From Plakobranchus ocellatus (taxonomy: Eukaryota > Mollusca > Gastropoda > Plakobranchidae), in assembly GCA_019648995.1 (NCBI GenBank), contig BLXT01001350.1, positions 1,567,962 through 1,592,344 on the forward strand: DNA of 24,383 bases. Reading direction: 5' to 3'. A program made the translations under genes and the position numbers. The notes under the pieces are model-generated. The model saw only the letters and a list, made by a program, of their open reading frames with translations, made no database searches and had not been told where the DNA came from. Each line of letters starts with the position of its first letter. Positions within the stretch are counted from its first letter, which is position 1. Of the stretch, positions 20,263-24,383 are shown one piece after another.

Positions 20263-20317
20263 TTAAACACAAAACAAGTATAAACAGAAGCAATGTAAAA
20301 ATTAAAATTATTTTAAT
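20263..20317. repeat. Direct repeat, right copy (55 bp)
   Basis: Partner of 19817-19871 with one mismatch. The 391 bp between the copies are AT-rich with trinucleotide repeats and no ORF. It may be a segmental duplication or the ends of a non-autonomous element. Confidence 0.95.
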
Positions 20318-20654
20318 TTGATTTGGCCTTAACCTAATAGGGAACCTGATCTCTTTTTCAAATAGGCCTGTATTGTTTGAAGGCTTAAAAAAAGTAAATG
20401 TTACAGACACAAAAAATTTTTTTAAAAGTTTGCCTAGATAAAGCATCAGATTTAACTGCACTCACTAAAGCATAATATAAAAATAATAATGTCTCACGCT
20501 TTCAAGAACAACAAAAGCAAAACCGTTCAACACTTGAGGGAAAAAGGATAGGCCTACTTTCCTGCACGATAATAGTATGAATCAAGAAATTGTTTGTCAG
20601 AATAGTTTAGGCATAGAAATCAAGGAGAACGTAGATAAGAATAGCCTTCTATTA

Positions 20655-20870
20655 TTATAACATATTGGATGTCTTGCACTGTTCGTACATTTTGGATGTT
20701 TTGCACTGTTTGTAAAAATGCTGGAAATCACTGGTGACTATCTGCAGTGGTATTCCAGATAACATTTTCAGCTGGTTTTTGTTACTTGGAAGACCGTTCC
20801 AGATGTCTGTGGCCTTTAGGCCAACAAATTGTTTAGATTCAGATCTTAAAATATAGATTGAAAAAAAAAA
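20655..20870 (-). mobile_element. Non-LTR retrotransposon-like reverse-transcriptase C-terminal remnant
   Basis: The minus strand reads IYILRSESKQFVGLKATDIW followed by NGLPSNKNQ, and stays open to TAA at 20657-20655. LINE proteins end with a similar R...F..R....WN.LP block, followed by a helical segment. Only about 70 codons are visible, and upstream the frame runs into poly-F and is lost. It is degenerate; assignment rests mainly on the WN-LP block. Confidence 0.5.
20661..20714. repeat. 27-bp tandem repeat, two units
   Basis: Units 20661-20687 and 20688-20714 share TTGGATGT(C/T)TTGCACTGTT with four differences. On the minus strand they form two 9-codon repeats (YKQCKTSKM and YEQCKTSNM) at the end of the retrotransposon-like frame. 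Confidence 0.9.
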
Positions 20871-20873
20871 ATG

Positions 20874-20940
20874 ACATTTGTAAGCGCCTTCTCAATGGTG
20901 TCAAAATAATTTTTTTTCAAATTGCAGCGCTTACATTTGT
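20874..20940. repeat. Imperfect inverted repeat with GCGC ends
   Basis: ACATTTGTAAGCGC (20874-20887) faces GCGCTTACATTTGT (20927-20940), matching in inverted orientation at all but two positions of 14. It lies beside the retrotransposon remnant and may be part of it. Confidence 0.65.
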
Positions 20941-21751
20941 TTCCTTTCCGTACTTAAGATTTTTTGTTTGGGAACTCTTGTGTAACAGGTCTAATCCACT
21001 GTACAACACTATCCACGACAAGTTTGACAAGTAAGTTAAGTGTTTAATTTGTTTTATGTGCATAGAAATAAACTATCCTAGGAATAGGATTATGTTTGGC
21101 TGTATGTTTGCTCTCATTTTCACATCTTTTTTCATAGTGGACCATGTGCAAAATGGAAACAAAAGGCAATATCATTGATAAATTTATGTTTCTCATTCTA
21201 TAATGGATTTTATGCAAGCAAATTTGGAGAGTATTGAGACATATAGAGGAAAGATTGTAGTGCATAGGGTTTAGGTGAGATATTTGTGACACACAATGTA
21301 TGGAATCGGGGTTCACCTTACAAAACAGTGCCTGTGGGAATATCAGACACACAAGTGATTGAAAAAAAATTGTTTTGCTCTCTTTAAGATTTATCTATCT
21401 GGAATCGTATGTGGAAAAAAAAAATTAATCAAAATTCACAGATATCAATTCATATGTATTCTACTCTCTCTCTTTTATTCAGTCCCGTTACGATGGATCA
21501 TTTTGCTGTTTTCAGATCATTCTTTAAAACAATGTAAATTATTGCTGGACTTTTTTTGTTGTCGTGTTTAATTTTTTATATTATTTGTAATCAATCCTTG
21601 AAGTGAATTGTTTGTTGTTAAAGTCTGTTGAAGATATTAGTGAAAGTTTTTTTCTTTTGTGTAGTACAAAAAACTACAAGTAATATTATGCACTATGTTG
21701 TTTCTGTCCTTGACCCAGTCCATCATAAGATAAAGACTTTGATTCTTTACT

Positions 21752-21771
21752 GGATTTCCTCTATCAACTAG
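21752..21771 (+). promoter_or_regulatory. Splice acceptor before the charged-protein start
   Basis: A pyrimidine-rich stretch TTTCCTCTATCAACTAG ends three bases before the ATG at 21775. It implies a spliced upstream exon, either a 5' UTR exon or a coding exon such as 17700-17795. The first in-exon triplet, AAA, is in frame with the ATG. Confidence 0.55.
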
Positions 21772-21774
21772 AAA

Positions 21775-21962
21775 ATGGCTTCTCCATCAGCATCTTTTAG
21801 AAGAAAGGTGAAGGAACAGACTCCAGAAAAATACCAACAATATCTTTTAAAACAAAAAGAAAGAAGTCGGAGAAGGAGAGATGAAATGAGAAGAAAATGG
21901 GAGGAAGAGCCGCACACTCGGGCTATGATTGAGAAGCGTGAGAGGAATAAGCTGGTCCATCG
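21775..21962 (+). CDS. Uncharacterised Arg/Lys/Glu-rich protein, first coding exon
   Basis: Sixty-two codons plus two bases, with a good start context (AAAATGG), ending CATCG|gtgagt. Residues 9-63 are extremely charged: FRRKVKEQTPEKYQQYLLKQ, then KERSRRRRDEMRRKWEEEP, then IEKRERNKLVHR, probably one long basic helix. The pattern (basic N-terminus, PEKY..YL, ERxRRRR) resembles charge-rich uncharacterised proteins found in multiple copies in fish and invertebrate genomes, possibly of mobile-element origin. That is memory of a pattern, not a search. Function unknown; nucleic-acid binding is a guess. It joins in frame to 23130. Confidence 0.75.
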
Positions 21963-23129
21963 GTGAGTAACTCTATGTCCTTATGATTATCTCTTGCTTC
22001 CTCCTATAAACTAGAAACAGGATTTCCCTCCTGACCTGAGTCCCAGTTGGATTTTTATATAGATATCTCTTGCAACCAGTAATTGTATGAGTTGCACGTT
22101 TATATCTTTGCTTTTTTTGCAAGTTTTTTTTTTTTTGATGGGTGAAAATTGCATAATTCATTTATTGCAAGAGATCTTGCGATTGGCCTTTTGAGGAATG
22201 CTAGTTTTCTGACACGTTTTAGAAGTATTTTTTATTAACCTTGGTCTGTGAACTTTTGCACATAAATGGTAGACAATTTGGTATATAACTGTAATTTAAA
22301 AACACTGCTCTCACTTCATTTCTCTGTTGTTGTTGTTGCAAATATGGTCCATACTTGCAACAAAGAAAAAAAGAATCCTGCAAAATAGTATTTGATATGT
22401 CAATCCTATTTAACTGTTTCTCTGTTTAATAGAAGGGCATAATCAAGTGAGAAACATCTATAGACGAATTTAGGTGGCTTGAATCTTATTGCAACAAATT
22501 ATAGTCAGAAATTTGAACAAAATATGACTTTTTCTATGAGCCATGGTTGATTCAGGGATGTTGCTTTTATCTAGACTGGCAATCATGATAAACTTGCTGA
22601 TTTAGGAGAATGATGGTGGTGAACTAGAAGAAGATCTAGTTTCTACAATAACTCAAGGAGCGTTGCACAAATGATGTGCTTATTTGTTCATTTCTCTGTA
22701 ACAAATGTTGCAGTTTACTACCATTACTGATAAGGGTCGACTGAATATACAAAAAGAGAAAATGTGGCCTTAAGGTGTTGATAGGGATAATGAAAAGTAA
22801 AGGTACAAAACCTAATATACAAGGGTAAGACAGAGAGTTATCTGAATAGGGATATGTAGAAACAAAAAAGTTATCTTGTGTGCAAATTTCTCAAAACTGT
22901 TGTTCCTGGCTTGTTAGAATGCAATATTCTAACTTACCCTGATTTTCAGGCGGAATTTAGAGCCAATTGCAGAGCGTTAAATGTGAAAATAACCTAGATT
23001 AAATCATCTATAAAAAAAAAAACAAAAAAAACTTACACACATAAAACAAATAATTGTGTTTTTCCTTAGTTTTGAAGTTACAAGTGTGATTGAAGCTGAT
23101 CGGTCATCATGTTGCCTTGTATTTTTTAG
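21963..23129 (+). other. Intron of the charged-protein gene
   Basis: GT-AG (gtgagt to attttttag), AT-rich, 1.17 kb, with no recognised element. Confidence 0.75.
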
Positions 23130-23436
23130 AGAAAGAAATCGACTTCATTATTTGAAAAAGAAGCAGATGTCAACAGCTTCATCTGCAGTAAAAACAGAGC
23201 CAGGGGAGCAGATGAAAGAAAATCAGAAAGCATCCGCAGTAAAATTGGAGCGGAGGGAGCGGGTGAGCCTGTGTGCTTTCACGGAAGAGGAGAGGAGAGC
23301 ATATAAAACTGCTCAGAGACGTGAACAGCGACAAAGGCAGTCAGAACAGAAAACTGCCGCTCTGAGGGAAAAAAACAAAGAGAGAATGCGCTTGGTTAGA
23401 ATTGCTAAGAAGGAGAGCAATTTTTCAAAGTGGCAG
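23130..23436 (+). CDS. Uncharacterised Arg/Lys/Glu-rich protein, second coding exon (3'-partial gene)
   Basis: Enters in phase 2, completing an Arg codon (CG+A) so that NKLVHR continues as ERNRLHYLKKKQ. The 103 codons end at SNFSKWQ|gtggta. Without that donor the frame stops 13 codons later at 23473-23475. Residues 64-75 echo exon 1. Two V-K-x-E motifs, VKTE (K84) and VKLE (K101), fit the SUMO-acceptor consensus. Next comes FTEEERRAYKTAQRREQRQR and a long basic helix (ALREKNKERMRLVRIAKKE). Composition is about half charged residues. The rest of the gene is beyond the window if the donor is used. Confidence 0.72.
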
Positions 23437-24383
23437 GTGGTAGTTTTCTCAGCATTAAAAGTTTGTAATTTTTGAAATAGTATGGGTTTTTTTTTGTTCA
23501 ATTTTTTTTTGCCATTTGATTGAAAGGAGATCAATTATCTAATTATAAAACTGAACACAAATTCTATTCTGTTATATATGTTATACAAAGAAATGTATTA
23601 AAATGATTTAGGGTAGCCATCAAGTATAATTTGAAAAACCAATATTCTCATATTTATTTATTAAGACTTGTAAATACATCGCGAGGCAAGTGCAAGTTGA
23701 CTAGAGAAATTGGGGGGGGAGGGGGGGTTGCTATGATTTGTCATTGATGCCACTGTTCTTCTCAGAACTCTATACAGCATTTGAAAATGTCTATGACCTC
23801 AACTGAATTTGATCAACGTGCTGAAAGCGAATCTATGAAATTGCTCTCTGTGTATTTTGTGAATGTTTTGCATTAAAACATATCCAATACTGCGAATTAT
23901 TGTTTTGTTATTATTTATTTTTTTCATTGAATGTCTGTTTCTTTTCAATATTTATTATTGATATCATGCATGTTGAAATGTCAGAGAAGACAGAAACAGC
24001 CCTATGATAAGAATCAGGAAATATGGTTCTTATATCATTGTGTGTTTTATGAATTTTGTGAATTCTATATTTATATAAAACTTGTATTATTATAAGACGC
24101 AAAAAAGAGAGGAGAAAGGTAAAACGAGAGAGGAAGATAAAGAAGAGGGGAGGAGACAAATAAAAGATATGTGATCACAATTTGTTTTATCGTTTGGATT
24201 AAAAAACAGATTAGCCTGCGTCCGTTATGAAATTACTTAATTCTACGCCTGAAAAGAAATATTAAAGAGAGGCAGTTCTCATTTACATGGTCATTTTATA
24301 ATCTAATACAAATGTGTAAATATATTTGTGTAACACTTGCCTTTTCTTTTGTCCTCTTTTCTTTTTTTTTTTTTTTTTTTTTT
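23437..24383 (+). other. Downstream sequence to window end
   Basis: Probably intron or 3' flank of the charged-protein gene. It contains a G8-A-G7 tract at 23712-23727, a purine-rich GA patch near 24100-24160 and a terminal run of 22 T (24362-24383), possibly a contig or gap edge. No coding exon was recognised. Confidence 0.6.

Larger units (their letters stand above)
17796..21771 (+). other. Putative intron or spacer after the WHEP exon
   Basis: Nearly 4 kb without a convincing exon. It contains CTAGATCTAGA palindromes, an unidentified patch (18121-18600), a pyrimidine-rich tract (about 19600-19690), trinucleotide-rich sequence, direct repeats and a retrotransposon remnant, each listed separately. 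Confidence 0.55.

Noticed and set aside
20989..21030. A 42-nt exon candidate between 'tgtaacag' and gtaagt (SNPLYNTIHDKFD in one frame)
   Set aside because: Its phase does not fit the WHEP exon (immediate TAA) or the frame of the charged protein. Splice-like ends alone are not enough, and it lies beside retrotransposon sequence.
21044..21352. Minus-strand 102-codon ORF
   Set aside because: Cys/His/Ile/Asn-rich without spacing of a known domain and without a recognisable promoter or polyadenylation context; likely chance or retroelement debris.
1..24383. CRISPR arrays, bacterial operons or phage elements
   Set aside because: Spliced genes, SINEs and LINE remnants show this to be animal nuclear DNA; no regularly spaced repeats are present.

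Overview
The window is animal nuclear DNA, AT-rich and intron-rich, with GT-AG splice sites, AATAAA polyadenylation signals, non-LTR retrotransposon debris and tRNA-derived SINEs. Frequent CTAGATCTAGA and AGGCCTA words resemble those I associate with gastropod and other molluscan genomes. A lophotrochozoan, probably a mollusc, is my inference and not a proof.

Region 1 (1-10714, + strand) is almost entirely one gene. It is the catalytic and anticodon-binding part of histidyl-tRNA synthetase (HARS), laid out as 12 exons from 61 to 10253. All 12 exons join in frame and give 454 codons plus a stop, equivalent to human HARS1 from about residue 61 to the end. The exons for the N-terminal WHEP domain lie off the left edge. 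One intron carries an antisense LINE remnant.

A 600-N gap (10715-11314), bounded by a GT/GA microsatellite and a poly-G run, separates this from region 2 (11315-17580). Region 2 holds a single-exon gene on the minus strand (14818-13652). It encodes a BUD23/WBSCR22-like SAM-dependent methyltransferase that is enlarged at its N-terminus, carries an insertion of about 90 residues in the Rossmann fold, and lacks the usual basic C-terminal tail. It is tail-to-tail with HARS. The spacers hold SINE copies, short tandem repeats and a G-quadruplex-type tract.

Region 3 (17580-21771, + strand) begins with a promoter-like stretch and an orphan 32-codon exon. That exon encodes the first half of a WHEP domain of the HARS N-terminal type, yet it sits downstream of the HARS gene. 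The roughly 4 kb after it shows no second WHEP exon. It contains CTAGATCTAGA palindromes, an unidentified open patch, near-identical 55-bp direct repeats and a minus-strand reverse-transcriptase C-terminal remnant.

Region 4 (21772-24383, + strand) holds the first two coding exons of an uncharacterised, extremely charged Arg/Lys/Glu-rich protein whose 3' end lies beyond the window.

The most interesting points are the misplaced WHEP exon, which could splice in frame onto the charged-protein gene, the unusual BUD23-like enzyme, and an Asp-to-Tyr change in the near-invariant RGLDYYTG motif of the synthetase. The functional link is thin: HARS charges tRNA-His, and BUD23 relatives methylate 18S rRNA, so both concern translation. 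I see no evidence that they are co-regulated.
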